A stretch of DNA of 15,415 bases. Source: Saprospiraceae bacterium. GTDB lineage: Bacteria > Bacteroidota > Bacteroidia > Chitinophagales > Saprospiraceae. Location: contig JABDPK010000219.1 in the NCBI GenBank assembly GCA_013042795.1, positions 1 to 15,415 of the forward strand. Reading direction: 5' to 3'. Both the position numbers and the translations under genes were made by a program. Of this stretch, positions 7,402-15,415 are shown in pieces. How positions within the stretch are numbered: position 1 is the first letter of the stretch; each line of letters starts with the position of its first letter. The notes below the pieces were generated by a model. It was given only the letters and a program-made list of their open reading frames with translations, was not told where the DNA came from and ran no database searches.

Positions 7402-7734
7402 TTTTGCATAAGCTGTGTTTAATTGTCTTATCTGATCAACATTATGAAAGAAATCTGCATTTGTATCCAGTTCTTCCCATTCCACAATAGTGCCTCTCTG
7501 CACTTCGGAAATATTTGAACCCATATCCTGAATAACAGAAAATGCAATAATCAGGATAATAAATACTGCAGCCATTGACATTATAAATCTAAGGCCGGAT
7601 TTTCGTTGGATTTTTCTATTTTTCCTTGCTTTCTTAAGCTTGCGTTCAATTTTATTCCAACTTTCAGCAGCAGGTTGAACCCTGAGTTCTGAACCTTCTT
7701 TTATGATGTAATCAAATTCATTATCCACTGACAT
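7333..7734 (-). CDS. Small single-pass membrane protein, probable anti-sigma-like partner of the ECF sigma factor
   Basis: This 133-residue protein starts at ATG 7734, three bases after the sigma factor stop, so they are co-transcribed. The cytoplasmic N-terminus (DNEFDYIIKEGSELRVQP, then AAESWNKIERKLKK) resembles the short N-terminal segment common in Bacteroidota membrane proteins encoded beside ECF sigma factors. A very basic stretch (residues 34-45) is followed by one membrane helix at about 48-68, then a roughly 65-residue outer segment. There is no HxxxCxxC zinc motif, so it is not a classical ZAS-type anti-sigma factor. An anti-sigma role is inferred from position and topology. Its last 22 codons plus the stop overlap the end of the convergent GNAT gene. 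Confidence 0.72.
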   Translation of the reverse strand: MSVDNEFDYIIKEGSELRVQPAAESWNKIERKLKKARKNRKIQRKSGLRFIMSMAAVFIILIIAFSVIQDMGSNISEVQRGTIVEWEELDTNADFFHNVDQIRQLNTAYAKLFFERSPLDPVNSRNSPFQNPG

Positions 7735-7737
7735 GAT

Positions 7738-8280
7738 TCAAGATATTTTTTGATTATGTTTTTTTTTATACAATGCTCTCAATTTCCGCTTTGCAAGTAT
7801 TAATTGTGACTTACTTGTATTTATACTTATTCCTAATTTTTCGGCAATTTCCCTGTGTTTATATCCTTCGATAACATAAAGATTAAATACTGTGCGATAT
7901 CCAACAGGCAAATCTTGTATCAATTCCAGGATTTCATCATGGCTCAATTTATCGATAACACGTGGAGCCTCGTTTATGTCATAGGCATTTTCAATATTTA
8001 CATGGAGATTCAGATTGCTGTTTTTTCTGATACTCATTAACGCCTGGTTCACTACAATCCTCTTCATCCAGCCTTCAAAGCTGCCCTGGTCTTTATACTG
8101 ATGAATTTTTGAGAAGATCTTGAAAAAACTTTCGATCATAACATCTTCTGCCTCGGCACTATTTTTTATATAACGAAGACAAATCGCAAAGAACAGGGAA
8201 GAATATTTGTCATATATAGCCTTTTGGGCCAAAGGATCTCCCTTCCTTAATTGTGCCAGTAAATTCGCTATCGTTTGCAT
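7738..8280 (-). CDS. RNA polymerase ECF-type sigma-70 family sigma factor
   Basis: This 180-residue protein has the two-domain ECF architecture. Region 2 (about 20-88) contains YDKYSSLFFAICLRYIKN, the acidic SAEAEDVMIESFFKIF helix that contacts core polymerase, and GSFEGWMKRIVVNQALMSIRK for -10 recognition. Region 4 (about 120-172) contains LPVGYRTVFNLYVIEGYKHR and the helix-turn-helix EIAEKLGISINTSKSQL followed by AKRKLRALYKKK. No extra C-terminal domain is present. It would direct RNA polymerase to a small regulon, probably in response to an envelope or growth signal sensed through the downstream membrane protein. The start ATG at 8280 puts region 2 at the normal distance from the N-terminus. 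The target promoter is not evident. Confidence 0.93.
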   Translation of the reverse strand: MQTIANLLAQLRKGDPLAQKAIYDKYSSLFFAICLRYIKNSAEAEDVMIESFFKIFSKIHQYKDQGSFEGWMKRIVVNQALMSIRKNSNLNLHVNIENAYDINEAPRVIDKLSHDEILELIQDLPVGYRTVFNLYVIEGYKHREIAEKLGISINTSKSQLILAKRKLRALYKKKHNQKIS

Positions 8281-8381
8281 TTGAAGATCAAGCTAATCAT
8301 TAATTAGATGAAAGGTAATTCATTTTTGGTGTATGTGATTTAAGTTGTTATGCTAATCACTTCTTTCACTTTGTTATTTAG

Positions 8382-8389
8382 TACCTTTA
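8382..8389 (+). promoter_or_regulatory. Probable -7 promoter element for valS
   Basis: TAGTACCTTTACAG contains TACCTTTA, one base from the Bacteroidota -7 consensus TAnnTTTG, 31 bases before the ATG at 8421. No clear TTTG sits at the -33 distance. The rest of the 140 bp divergent gap (8281-8420) shows no T-box-like leader or other recognisable structure. A similar TACCTTTC lies on the minus strand at 8317-8310 and could serve the sigma factor gene. Confidence 0.38.
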
Positions 8390-8420
8390 CAGGCTTATTA
8401 TTGAACAAAAAAACAGATAA

Positions 8421-11057
8421 ATGGAATTGAGTTCCAGGTACAATCCCAATGAAGTTGAAGAAAAGTGGTACAAACACTGGGAAAGCAATAATTATTTCAA
8501 ATCCACACCTGATGACAGGGAACCGTTTACAATTTTAATTCCTCCTCCAAATGTAACAGGTGTCCTTCATATGGGTCATATGTTAAATAATACAATCCAG
8601 GATGTCCTTATACGGAAAGCACGACTGGAAGGTAAAAATGCCTGCTGGGTACCCGGTACAGATCATGCTTCTATTGCTACCGAAGCCAAAGTTGTCAAGA
8701 AATTAAGAGATGAAGGCATCAAGAAGTCAGACTTGTCGAGAGACGAATTCCTGAATCATGCCTGGGAATGGACAGACAATTACGGTGGAATTATTCTGCA
8801 ACAATTAAAAAAACTGGGAGCTTCACCTGACTGGGACAGAACAGTATTTACAATGGATGATGTCAGGTATAAATCTGTGATAAAAGTTTTTGTTAACCTA
8901 TACAAAAAAGGAAAATTATATCGGAAGAACAGGATGGTCAACTGGGATCCTAAAGCTAAAACAGTTCTGTCTAATGAAGAAGTTCTTTATTCCGAAGAGA
9001 ACAGCAAATTGTACTATGTCAGGTATCGTCTGGAAAACTCTGATGATTATATAACAATTGCAACGACAAGGCCTGAAACCATACTAGGCGATACAGCCAT
9101 AGCAGTTCACCCGGAAGATGAGCGTTACGCACATCTCAAAGGATCCAGAGCTATCGTCCCGCTTATTGATAAACCGATCCCCATAATTTTTGATAATTAT
9201 GTGGATAAAGAATTTGGAACCGGTGCATTGAAGATTACGCCGGCTCACGATCCCAATGATTATGAGATTGGTGAAAAACACAAATTGGAAATTGTCAATA
9301 TTTTAAATGATGATGCGACAATTTCTCCAGCTGGTCAGCTGTATATAGGTGAATCAAGATTTAATGCAAGGAAGTTGATTGTTTCTGATCTTGAAGAAAA
9401 AGAATTCCTTGTAAAAACCGAGGATCTTGTACACAATGTTGGAAGATCAGAACGGACGAATGTTCTTGTAGAACCAAGATTATCGCTCCAATGGTATGTC
9501 GATATGAAATCACTGGCAGCACCTGCCCTTGCTGCGGTCGAAAACAATGAAATCAATTTCTATCCCGAAAAGTATAAGAATACCTACAGGCACTGGATGA
9601 CCAATATAAGGGACTGGTGCATTTCACGACAGCTATGGTGGGGTCAGCGTATCCCGGCATGGTATTATAACGAAGATGTATTTGTTGCTGAGACCGAAGA
9701 AGAGGCTTTTAAATTGGCGCAGGAAAAATATGGCAATGCTATTTCACGCGATGATCTCAAACAGGACGAAGATGTTCTGGATACCTGGTTTTCATCCTGG
9801 TTATGGCCAATATCAGTATTTGACGGCTTTGAATCGAGGGAGGATCTTTCCTATTACTATCCAACTTCTGTGCTTGTTACCGGATGGGATATCATTTTCC
9901 TATGGGTGGCTCGGATGATTATGGCAGGCTATGAATGGGAAAATACATTCCCTTTCAAGGATGTTTATTTTACCGGGATGGTTCGTGACAAGAAGAGACG
10001 AAAGATGAGCAAATCGCTTGGTAACTCTCCCGATGCATTAAAATTGATTGAAGATTATGGTGCAGATGGTGTCAGATTCGGAATGCTGTCCTGTTCACCA
10101 GCTGGTGGTGACCTGTTGTTTGATGATAAACTGGTTGAAAACGGAAGGAATTTTTCCAATAAGATATGGAATGCTGTTCGTTTTATAAAAGGTTTGAAAA
10201 TAGATCAATCACTGGAAACACCAGCTAAAAATCAACTTGCCCAGGATTGGATCACAAGTCAGTTGAATAAAACAATTCTAGGCTTGAATGATTCATTCAA
10301 GACTTACAGGATATCAGAAGCATTGATGAACCTCTATACTTTTATCTGGAATGATTTCTTCAGCTGGTTTATTGAACTGATCAAACCTGAATATGGTAAA
10401 CCAATTGACAGGGGGACATATGATTTTTGCATCCAGTTATTTGAGACCTGTTGCACGCTTCTCCATCCTTTCATGCCGTTTATTACTGAAGAAATATGGC
10501 ACCAGATCAAGGATAGAAAGGAAGGGGAGGACTGTATCAACAGTCAATATCCGGAAGCAGGGTTAATAGATGATAGACTCATCTCGGATTTTAATCTTTT
10601 GAAATCTATTGTCAGCAATGTCATGTATATTCGTAACAAGAACCAGATGCCTCCAAAGGAACAGATTGATGTCGCTTTTATCAATAATCCTGAAATAGAT
10701 GCATGTATGGTCAGGAATGGATTTAGAGAAGCCTTGCTGCATAAAGCATACCTCAAATCTTTCGAAGGACATGAAACAGGAGAAAAGATTGACGGTATTT
10801 CCTTTATATGTGGTAAAACAAAATTCTTTGCACAGATCCAAAAGGAACTTGATGTTGAAGAAGAAATCACAAAGCTTGAAGAAGAATTGAAGTACCAGCA
10901 AGGGTTCGTGGTTTCTGTCGAAAAGAAATTGTCCAATGAGCGATTTGTGAACAATGCGCCTGAAGCAGTCGTTGAAAAAGAACGCAAAAAGTTATCGGAT
11001 GGACAGGCACGAATTGATGCTATAACAAAACTCCTGGAGAAGCTCCGAAAAGGATAG
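8421..11057 (+). CDS. valS: Valine--tRNA ligase
   Basis: This complete 878-residue class I aminoacyl-tRNA synthetase charges tRNA-Val with valine in the cytoplasm. The HIGH signature is HMGH at residues 50-53 within PPPNVTGVLHMGHML. GTDHASIATE follows. The CP1 editing domain holds TTRPET at 215-220, GDTAIAVHP and the GTGALKITPAHDPND block, the region that hydrolyses mischarged Thr-tRNA. KMSKS is at 528-532, followed by the tRNA anticodon-binding domain (WHQIKDR region). Residues about 810-878 form the C-terminal coiled coil (EEEITKLEEELKYQQ) typical of ValRS. Length is normal for the family. The gene is flanked by a likely promoter and a strong terminator, so it is probably monocistronic. The minus-strand ORFs within it are shadows. 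Confidence 0.98.
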   Translation: MELSSRYNPNEVEEKWYKHWESNNYFKSTPDDREPFTILIPPPNVTGVLHMGHMLNNTIQDVLIRKARLEGKNACWVPGTDHASIATEAKVVKKLRDEGIKKSDLSRDEFLNHAWEWTDNYGGIILQQLKKLGASPDWDRTVFTMDDVRYKSVIKVFVNLYKKGKLYRKNRMVNWDPKAKTVLSNEEVLYSEENSKLYYVRYRLENSDDYITIATTRPETILGDTAIAVHPEDERYAHLKGSRAIVPLIDKPIPIIFDNYVDKEFGTGALKITPAHDPNDYEIGEKHKLEIVNILNDDATISPAGQLYIGESRFNARKLIVSDLEEKEFLVKTEDLVHNVGRSERTNVLVEPRLSLQWYVDMKSLAAPALAAVENNEINFYPEKYKNTYRHWMTNIRDWCISRQLWWGQRIPAWYYNEDVFVAETEEEAFKLAQEKYGNAISRDDLKQDEDVLDTWFSSWLWPISVFDGFESREDLSYYYPTSVLVTGWDIIFLWVARMIMAGYEWENTFPFKDVYFTGMVRDKKRRKMSKSLGNSPDALKLIEDYGADGVRFGMLSCSPAGGDLLFDDKLVENGRNFSNKIWNAVRFIKGLKIDQSLETPAKNQLAQDWITSQLNKTILGLNDSFKTYRISEALMNLYTFIWNDFFSWFIELIKPEYGKPIDRGTYDFCIQLFETCCTLLHPFMPFITEEIWHQIKDRKEGEDCINSQYPEAGLIDDRLISDFNLLKSIVSNVMYIRNKNQMPPKEQIDVAFINNPEIDACMVRNGFREALLHKAYLKSFEGHETGEKIDGISFICGKTKFFAQIQKELDVEEEITKLEEELKYQQGFVVSVEKKLSNERFVNNAPEAVVEKERKKLSDGQARIDAITKLLEKLRKG

Positions 11058-11069
11058 GGGATCTTAAAT

Positions 11070-11105
11070 AAAAAAGCCTTCAGTCAATCAACTGAAGGCT
11101 TTTTT
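11070..11105. terminator. Bidirectional intrinsic terminator between valS and the convergent T9SS protein gene
   Basis: A perfect inverted repeat has arms AAAAAAGCCTTCAGT (11070-11084) and ACTGAAGGCTTTTTT (11091-11105), with a six-base loop CAATCA. The nine-base G/C-containing core is followed by six T on the plus strand and, on the minus strand, by six T from the complementary A-run. It therefore works for both valS, whose stop is at 11055-11057, and the minus-strand gene ending at 11124. Confidence 0.93.
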
Positions 11106-11123
11106 AATATCTGTTAAGAAGTT

Positions 11124-13580
11124 TTATTTACTCACCACGATTCGCTTAGATGTAAATCCTTCTTCTGTTCTTACATTTATATGATACATTCCTGCATTTA
11201 GATCTCTTACATCAATACTAACTTTTTCATTAATGATGTTATCGTATCTTAAAGATTTGATCAATGTACCTTTAATATCAACAACATCTATACTTACAGG
11301 TGATGCAGTTTCAAGTTGAAGGTCTACAAATACAATCTCTGTAGCAGGGTTCGGATAAACAGTGATATCCTGGGTATTATTAAGATCTTCTGTTCCGGAT
11401 GTGATCTCTTCAATCGTGTATTCTACCCAAAGTTCGTTGATACCCCAAGTACCACCAGTGAATGTTAATCCATCAATTTCATTGAAGTTTCCGGTGGAAG
11501 TCTGTGCCATCGCTGTTCCAGTCAACCTGTTGCTTCCTAATGAATCAAGTGCAAGGTTTGCAGCACTCACATTCCAGTTTCTCTCTTCTACAAAAGGAGA
11601 ATCTGTATCAAAACCTAACAATCCGATTTGTGTCGCATTATTGGAATTTGTAGCGAATACCATAACATACATTTGATCATCTCTTAATTCAACAGGAATT
11701 GGATTACCATCGTTATCCAGAAGTGCTTCACCTGTTGAAAGGTCTGCAGCAGCCATTTCAATTTCAATCTGTCTCTGGCTACCAAAGGCAGGGTTAATAA
11801 TCTGGCCACCACCAACTTTAGCTCCAACAAGAAGTGTATTGTCAGCTTCGATAGTAAATGAGCCTGAATTATCTTCATCATTTCTTAACCATGCATACAA
11901 CCAGACATTTACGGTACCATTCCTGGTTTGTTCATCATCAACACCAAATCTGACTTTGGTAATAGTATGATCTGTACCATTAGGGACATAAAACATATGG
12001 CCTGCAGCGTAATTCAAAGTAAAGGCAGATGATCCTGGAGACCAGGTCGATCCATCTGTCATAGAATTGAATACCGGAGGGGTAACAAATTCATCTTCGG
12101 CTGGAAGAGGAGACAGTATATTATCTGTAACTTCAAAATTAAATGGTATTACATCATTATCAGCATTGGTATCGCCATCTGCACCTACAACATATCTGCC
12201 CTGGTAAAAACCAACTTCAGTTGGTGTAAAAGTTTCCGGGAATACTGTATTTTGATTATCACTCCATGCTCCAATATCAGGGTAGTTATTGGTCGTCTGG
12301 AAAACCATTGTACCATCAGGACCAAAAATTTCTACATCACAGGTAACATTTGTGGCTGTGACATTACCGATATTGAATATATCAATAAGGAAAGGCATCT
12401 CAGAAGCCTGACCAACTGGTGTTTTGTAAGCAGGTGCTGTAGCGAAGAAATTGAAATTCGCTCTCATATCTGCTGAAGATTCATTTACAAGTCTGACATC
12501 GTCAATTCCCCAGTAATAGTAACCTGAATCCGGATTGGAATTTTTCCAAAATCTCAATTTAATGGATCCTGCATTTTCATATCCAGGTAAAGCTACCTTA
12601 ACTGTTCTTGCAGCTTCAAAAGTGTTTACAATAGTTTGATTGTTAACCTGGAAAGTATCTGGCCATGTCTGACCGCCATCCGGGCTTGCAAGCACATAAG
12701 TCGCTGAAAAGAACTGAACAAAGATTTGATCAAATTCAACAAATAAACCATCTATAGCTAATCCAGAAAGATCGATTAAAGGTGACTCAATTGATCCATT
12801 ACATGGATCACAAATGCCTTGGTTAACGTTTCCTAGTCCCCATGAATCGAGGTGCATATACCCGTTACATTCAGTAGCTGAACCAATCGTTGTACCGAAA
12901 ATATCAAAACCTGAATCCGGGTGAACCCATGCCCATCCGTCTCCTTCAGAGTCATCATTATTTATAGTCCATCCATTAGGTCCGTCTTCAAAATCACCCT
13001 GTCCTCTTTCATTACCCCAGATGACTTCCGGACCATACTCAGGCGTAAAGCAAGGAGGTTCGACATAGGAGAAAGTGACATTTACTGTTTCATTCGCCAT
13101 AGCCATTTTTACGGTTTGACAATCATTTAAAGTCATGGATACAACTCTGATTGTAATAGAAGGATCGTCTCCTCCTGGAATTACCAACTGATCAGGATTA
13201 TCTGTATCGTTATTACAGATTAGCATTGTAACTGCCCCAGCTGCCTGGGCATTTGCTGCTTTAACTACAAATGCACATTCACCTCGATCAACAACTGCAA
13301 TATCACCTGCTACATCACTGGTGATGGCTTCACAGGCATCTGTTTCAGTACCTGTATTACTACCATCTGCATTACTGTCTATAGCCATACCATCATTGGC
13401 AAAAGCAAGATTACCTGTAGATGGAGTTTGTGAAAGATCTCCGAAGTTTGCCAAAGCTATTGTATATTCTCCGGCGGCAGCACCCCCGTTAACTGTCATT
13501 GTATTGATAGGCTGGGCATACATGCCTGCTGTCAATAACATGGCCAAGAAAAAACTACATATTGTAAATTTGATTTTCAT
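11124..13580 (-). CDS. Type IX-secreted multidomain protein with PA domain and C-terminal sorting tail
   Basis: This 818-residue protein starts at ATG 13580. Residues 1-22 are a Sec signal peptide ending AGMYAQ. Residues about 25-172 contain a protease-associated (PA) domain, seen in GDIAVVDRGECAFVVKAANA and AGAVTMLICNND. Residues about 195-365 look like a jelly-roll/MAM-type domain (GQGDFEDGPNGWTINNDDS to YYYWGIDDVRLV). Residues about 372-487 resemble a CARDB-like beta sandwich, and about 488-735 are an unassigned beta-rich region. Residues about 738-818 are a type A T9SS sorting domain (ITVYPNPATEIVFVDL, NAGMYHINVRTEEGFTSKRIVV), so it should cross the outer membrane and be attached to the surface or released. 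No catalytic domain is evident despite the PA domain. It appears monocistronic, with a long leader and the terminator shared with valS. The substrate or binding partner is unknown. Confidence 0.9.
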   Translation of the reverse strand: MKIKFTICSFFLAMLLTAGMYAQPINTMTVNGGAAAGEYTIALANFGDLSQTPSTGNLAFANDGMAIDSNADGSNTGTETDACEAITSDVAGDIAVVDRGECAFVVKAANAQAAGAVTMLICNNDTDNPDQLVIPGGDDPSITIRVVSMTLNDCQTVKMAMANETVNVTFSYVEPPCFTPEYGPEVIWGNERGQGDFEDGPNGWTINNDDSEGDGWAWVHPDSGFDIFGTTIGSATECNGYMHLDSWGLGNVNQGICDPCNGSIESPLIDLSGLAIDGLFVEFDQIFVQFFSATYVLASPDGGQTWPDTFQVNNQTIVNTFEAARTVKVALPGYENAGSIKLRFWKNSNPDSGYYYWGIDDVRLVNESSADMRANFNFFATAPAYKTPVGQASEMPFLIDIFNIGNVTATNVTCDVEIFGPDGTMVFQTTNNYPDIGAWSDNQNTVFPETFTPTEVGFYQGRYVVGADGDTNADNDVIPFNFEVTDNILSPLPAEDEFVTPPVFNSMTDGSTWSPGSSAFTLNYAAGHMFYVPNGTDHTITKVRFGVDDEQTRNGTVNVWLYAWLRNDEDNSGSFTIEADNTLLVGAKVGGGQIINPAFGSQRQIEIEMAAADLSTGEALLDNDGNPIPVELRDDQMYVMVFATNSNNATQIGLLGFDTDSPFVEERNWNVSAANLALDSLGSNRLTGTAMAQTSTGNFNEIDGLTFTGGTWGINELWVEYTIEEITSGTEDLNNTQDITVYPNPATEIVFVDLQLETASPVSIDVVDIKGTLIKSLRYDNIINEKVSIDVRDLNAGMYHINVRTEEGFTSKRIVVSK

Positions 13581-13623
13581 ATGCTTAATATTTTTAATTT
13601 ATTTGATTTAACATGAATAAGAG

Positions 13624-13644
13624 ATGGCAAGTCTCACCTGCCAT
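13624..13644 (-). other. Short inverted repeat in the leader of the T9SS protein gene
   Basis: ATGGCA (13624-13629) and TGCCAT (13639-13644) are perfect inverted arms around a nine-base loop. The structure lies between the candidate promoter at 13659-13666 and the ATG at 13580, so it would fold in the 5' untranslated RNA. It could be an mRNA-stabilising stem or an operator. A six-base stem may also occur by chance. Confidence 0.3.
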
Positions 13645-13658
13645 GAAATTAAGTGCAC

Positions 13659-13666
13659 CAAAAATA
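13659..13666 (-). promoter_or_regulatory. Probable -7 promoter element for the T9SS protein gene
   Basis: The minus strand reads TATTTTTG, a full match to the Bacteroidota -7 consensus TAnnTTTG, in an AT-rich intergenic stretch (13581-13741) with no gene. It lies about 78 bases before the ATG, giving a leader of roughly 70 bases. The -33 position lacks a clear TTTG, so confidence is limited. Confidence 0.4.
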
Positions 13667-13741
13667 ATAAATCTAATCTTCCTTTAATGTCTTTTTGGAG
13701 AATAAAGTCATTATAAAAAAGAAGCTAAAAAAAGTCTGTTT

Positions 13742-14680
13742 CTAGAAGATATCCTCAAGATTTACAGGACTTACACCCGATTTTGATACGACAGCTGCAC
13801 CAGCCTGGTTTGCTATTTTTGAGATAGCATGAATATCCAGTCCTGAGACCAATCCATAAGCAATCACAGCTAATACGGTGTCACCGGCACCTGAAACATC
13901 CGGGTTTTCAACTTCATGACCATGAATGATCCCTGAATCTTCATTCTTTTTGTAGAATATGCCCTTATTGGCCAGTGTAACAAAAAATTGTGCATTTGAA
14001 TCCAATTGCAGTTCATCGAGCGCGTTTTGAATGGAACTTTCTTCCGGTAAAATATCCCGACCCAAGGCATTGGATAGTTCCTTCAGGTTGGGTTTGAAAG
14101 CAGTACATTGGGATAGTAATCTGAAATTATTTGATTTAGGATCCACAATCAGGGGTATTTTTGCAGTCCGGCATTCCGCTTGAACAAACTTGATCATCGA
14201 TTTTGTAATACAACCTTTGTTATAGTCCTGGATAATGATCGCCGCAATTTTTTTATCCTTTAGGAGATCCATGAATAACTCTTTCAATTTGCTTTCAATA
14301 TCGGAACTCAAATCATCATAGTCTTCACTGTCTATTCTTAAAAACTGGTTGAAACCAGCATCTACAACTCTTTTTTTATGGGTTGTTTTACGGGAATGAT
14401 CCGTAATAATGTATGATTCGATTCCAGAATAAGTACAAATATCCCTTATTAAATATCCTGCGGCGTCATCTCCACAAACGCTTAACAATACAGGATTCAG
14501 ATTTAGTCCTCTCAAATTAATGGCCACATTACCGGCACCTCCAAGACGATCAGTCGTGGATGTTTGCCTGAGTAATGGAACATCAGCCTCAGGGGAATCA
14601 CCCAAATGTTCTCCTACAATGTAAGTGTCAAGCATGACATCACCCAGAACCAGGATTATTTTTTCTTTTTCACTCACCAA
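13742..14680 (-). CDS. rfaE1: PfkB-family heptose-7-phosphate kinase (RfaE1/HldE kinase-domain type)
   Basis: This 312-residue ribokinase-like kinase has LVLGDVMLDTYIVG at the start, the substrate-binding GGAGNVAINL (47-56), IIQDYNKG, PLIVDPKS, AFKPNLKEL, and the ATP-site/catalytic signature DVSGAGDTV with catalytic Asp267. The motif order matches the kinase half of HldE, which phosphorylates D-glycero-D-manno-heptose 7-phosphate at O1 on the way to ADP-heptose for the LPS core. The cytidylyltransferase-like second half of HldE is absent, consistent with the split RfaE1/RfaE2 arrangement. The preceding waaA gene supports the LPS role. The start is TTG at 14680 or GTG at 14677, both inside the end of waaA (overlap 8-11 bases); GTG gives MSEKEK and I consider the two equally possible. 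Another PfkB sugar kinase is the alternative. Confidence 0.82.
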   Translation of the reverse strand: MVSEKEKIILVLGDVMLDTYIVGEHLGDSPEADVPLLRQTSTTDRLGGAGNVAINLRGLNLNPVLLSVCGDDAAGYLIRDICTYSGIESYIITDHSRKTTHKKRVVDAGFNQFLRIDSEDYDDLSSDIESKLKELFMDLLKDKKIAAIIIQDYNKGCITKSMIKFVQAECRTAKIPLIVDPKSNNFRLLSQCTAFKPNLKELSNALGRDILPEESSIQNALDELQLDSNAQFFVTLANKGIFYKKNEDSGIIHGHEVENPDVSGAGDTVLAVIAYGLVSGLDIHAISKIANQAGAAVVSKSGVSPVNLEDIF

Positions 14681-15415
14681 TAACTTGCTTAATTTCTTGT
14701 GTAAAGATGTCTAAGTTTGCCTGATTTTCCTCAAAAAATACGGTACATAAATCAGAGAAATTTTCAGAATCAACCTCGAGCAAGTGTTGAATCCACTGGT
14801 CTAACTGGTTTTTCTTTTCAATGACAAACAGTAGTTCTTTTGATTTGAGTAATTGTGCCATTGGAAATTTCCTGATGTTTGGTCCTGTAATTACAGGGAT
14901 GCCATAAACAAGGGGTTCAAGAACGTTATGTGGACCTTTTTCAAAACCGGCACCTACATATGCTACATCAGCATTCCCATAGAGATGTTTCAAGTCGCCC
15001 AGGGTATCAATTATGAGCACTTCATGTTTAAAAGTATGGATTGATTCAGAATATAAGCTGGTACCTCTCTTTATTTTGTCTTTGAAAGCAGAAATACTAT
15101 GTTCATCAATATCATGGGGGGCAATGATGAAATTATACCCGGGATTGGAATTAATATAGTTGCATATCATTACTGATTCAAAAAGGGTACAAGAACCAAA
15201 AATTATGGTTTGTTGTCCGGGTTTCGACCATTGGATGATAGTTGCATTTTGCTTGTTCAACTGAACCTGTTTAATTCGGGTGTCTCCAAGAACACTGATA
15301 TTGCTAAAACCTTTCTCCTTCAGGATCTCATAACTGACTTTGTTATGACAAAATATTTGATGACTTGATTTAATGAGATTTAGAAAAGCTTTAAAGAAAG
15401 GATTAAATAGATAAT
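14670..15415 (-). CDS. waaA: 3-deoxy-D-manno-octulosonic acid (Kdo) transferase, N-terminal part outside the window
   Basis: The frame is open to the right edge, giving 247 residues plus stop. Family members are usually a little over 400 residues, so roughly the first 170 are missing. The visible part starts within the first Rossmann domain and contains IFCHNKVSYEILKEKGF then NISVLGDTRIKQVQ, a well-known WaaA block. The C-terminal GT30 domain follows with YGNADVAYVGAGFEKGPHN and VLEPLVYGIPVITGPN, which bind the CMP-Kdo donor. The enzyme transfers Kdo to lipid A precursor at the inner face of the inner membrane. A TTG at 15260 could be mistaken for a start, but homology-like sequence continues upstream of it. 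The 3' end overlaps the heptose kinase gene, so they form one operon. The usual ST(H/W)xxEE loop reads GSCTLFES here. Confidence 0.9.
   Translation of the reverse strand, partial: YLFNPFFKAFLNLIKSSHQIFCHNKVSYEILKEKGFSNISVLGDTRIKQVQLNKQNATIIQWSKPGQQTIIFGSCTLFESVMICNYINSNPGYNFIIAPHDIDEHSISAFKDKIKRGTSLYSESIHTFKHEVLIIDTLGDLKHLYGNADVAYVGAGFEKGPHNVLEPLVYGIPVITGPNIRKFPMAQLLKSKELLFVIEKKNQLDQWIQHLLEVDSENFSDLCTVFFEENQANLDIFTQEIKQVIGE

Noticed and set aside
10334..10987. Minus-strand ORFs inside valS, the longest 147 codons.
   Set aside because: They lie fully antisense to the conserved valS C-terminal region and have no ribosome-binding or promoter context.
14670..15260. Starting the Kdo transferase gene at 15260 as a complete 196-residue protein.
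   Set aside because: That codon is TTG in the middle of a continuous open frame, and the upstream residues (NISVLGDTRIKQVQ) are a conserved WaaA block.

Overview
The window looks like a chromosomal segment from an AT-rich member of the Bacteroidota. The signs are a type IX secretion C-terminal sorting tail on a large secreted protein, promoter -7 elements of the TAnnTTTG type, an ECF sigma factor paired with a small single-pass membrane protein, a DUF6438 lipoprotein, and Bacteroidota-like lipid A-core genes. I see no phage, transposon, integrase, CRISPR array, rRNA or tRNA. The exact lineage cannot be fixed from the sequence; a free-living Saprospiria/Flavobacteriia-like organism is an inference.

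Positions 1-3070 (minus) hold the first 1023 codons of a giant secreted protein that runs off the left edge. It has a signal peptide, a short N-terminal module, then about 32 tandem repeats of exactly 29 residues (87 bp). These are organised into 87-residue (261 bp) triplets in which every third unit is a distinct subtype. This is the most striking structure in the window. After a 302 bp gap comes a minus-strand group: a DUF6438 lipoprotein (3373-4089), and upstream of it the arsenosugar-biosynthesis radical SAM enzyme ArsS (4146-5216), overlapping by one base an AhpD-like carboxymuconolactone decarboxylase-family partner (5216-5551).

A divergent intergenic region (5552-5698) carries a good Bacteroidota promoter for a plus-strand pair: a lipoprotein of unknown function (5699-6205) and a GNAT-fold acyltransferase-like protein (6202-7401), overlapping by four bases. 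The latter converges on, and overlaps by 69 bp, a minus-strand two-gene unit: an ECF sigma factor (7738-8280) followed by a membrane protein that is probably its regulator (7333-7734).

valS (8421-11057, plus) is a complete housekeeping gene. It shares a bidirectional terminator (11070-11105) with a convergent type IX-secreted, PA-domain protein (11124-13580, minus). The right end (13742-15415, minus) is lipopolysaccharide inner-core biosynthesis: the 3' part of waaA (Kdo transferase), overlapping a heptose-phosphate kinase gene of the RfaE1/HldE-N type.

Several starts are non-ATG (GTG at 5551 and 6202, TTG at 5699, TTG or GTG at 14680/14677). Every gene boundary here comes from reading the sequence; no database search was possible.
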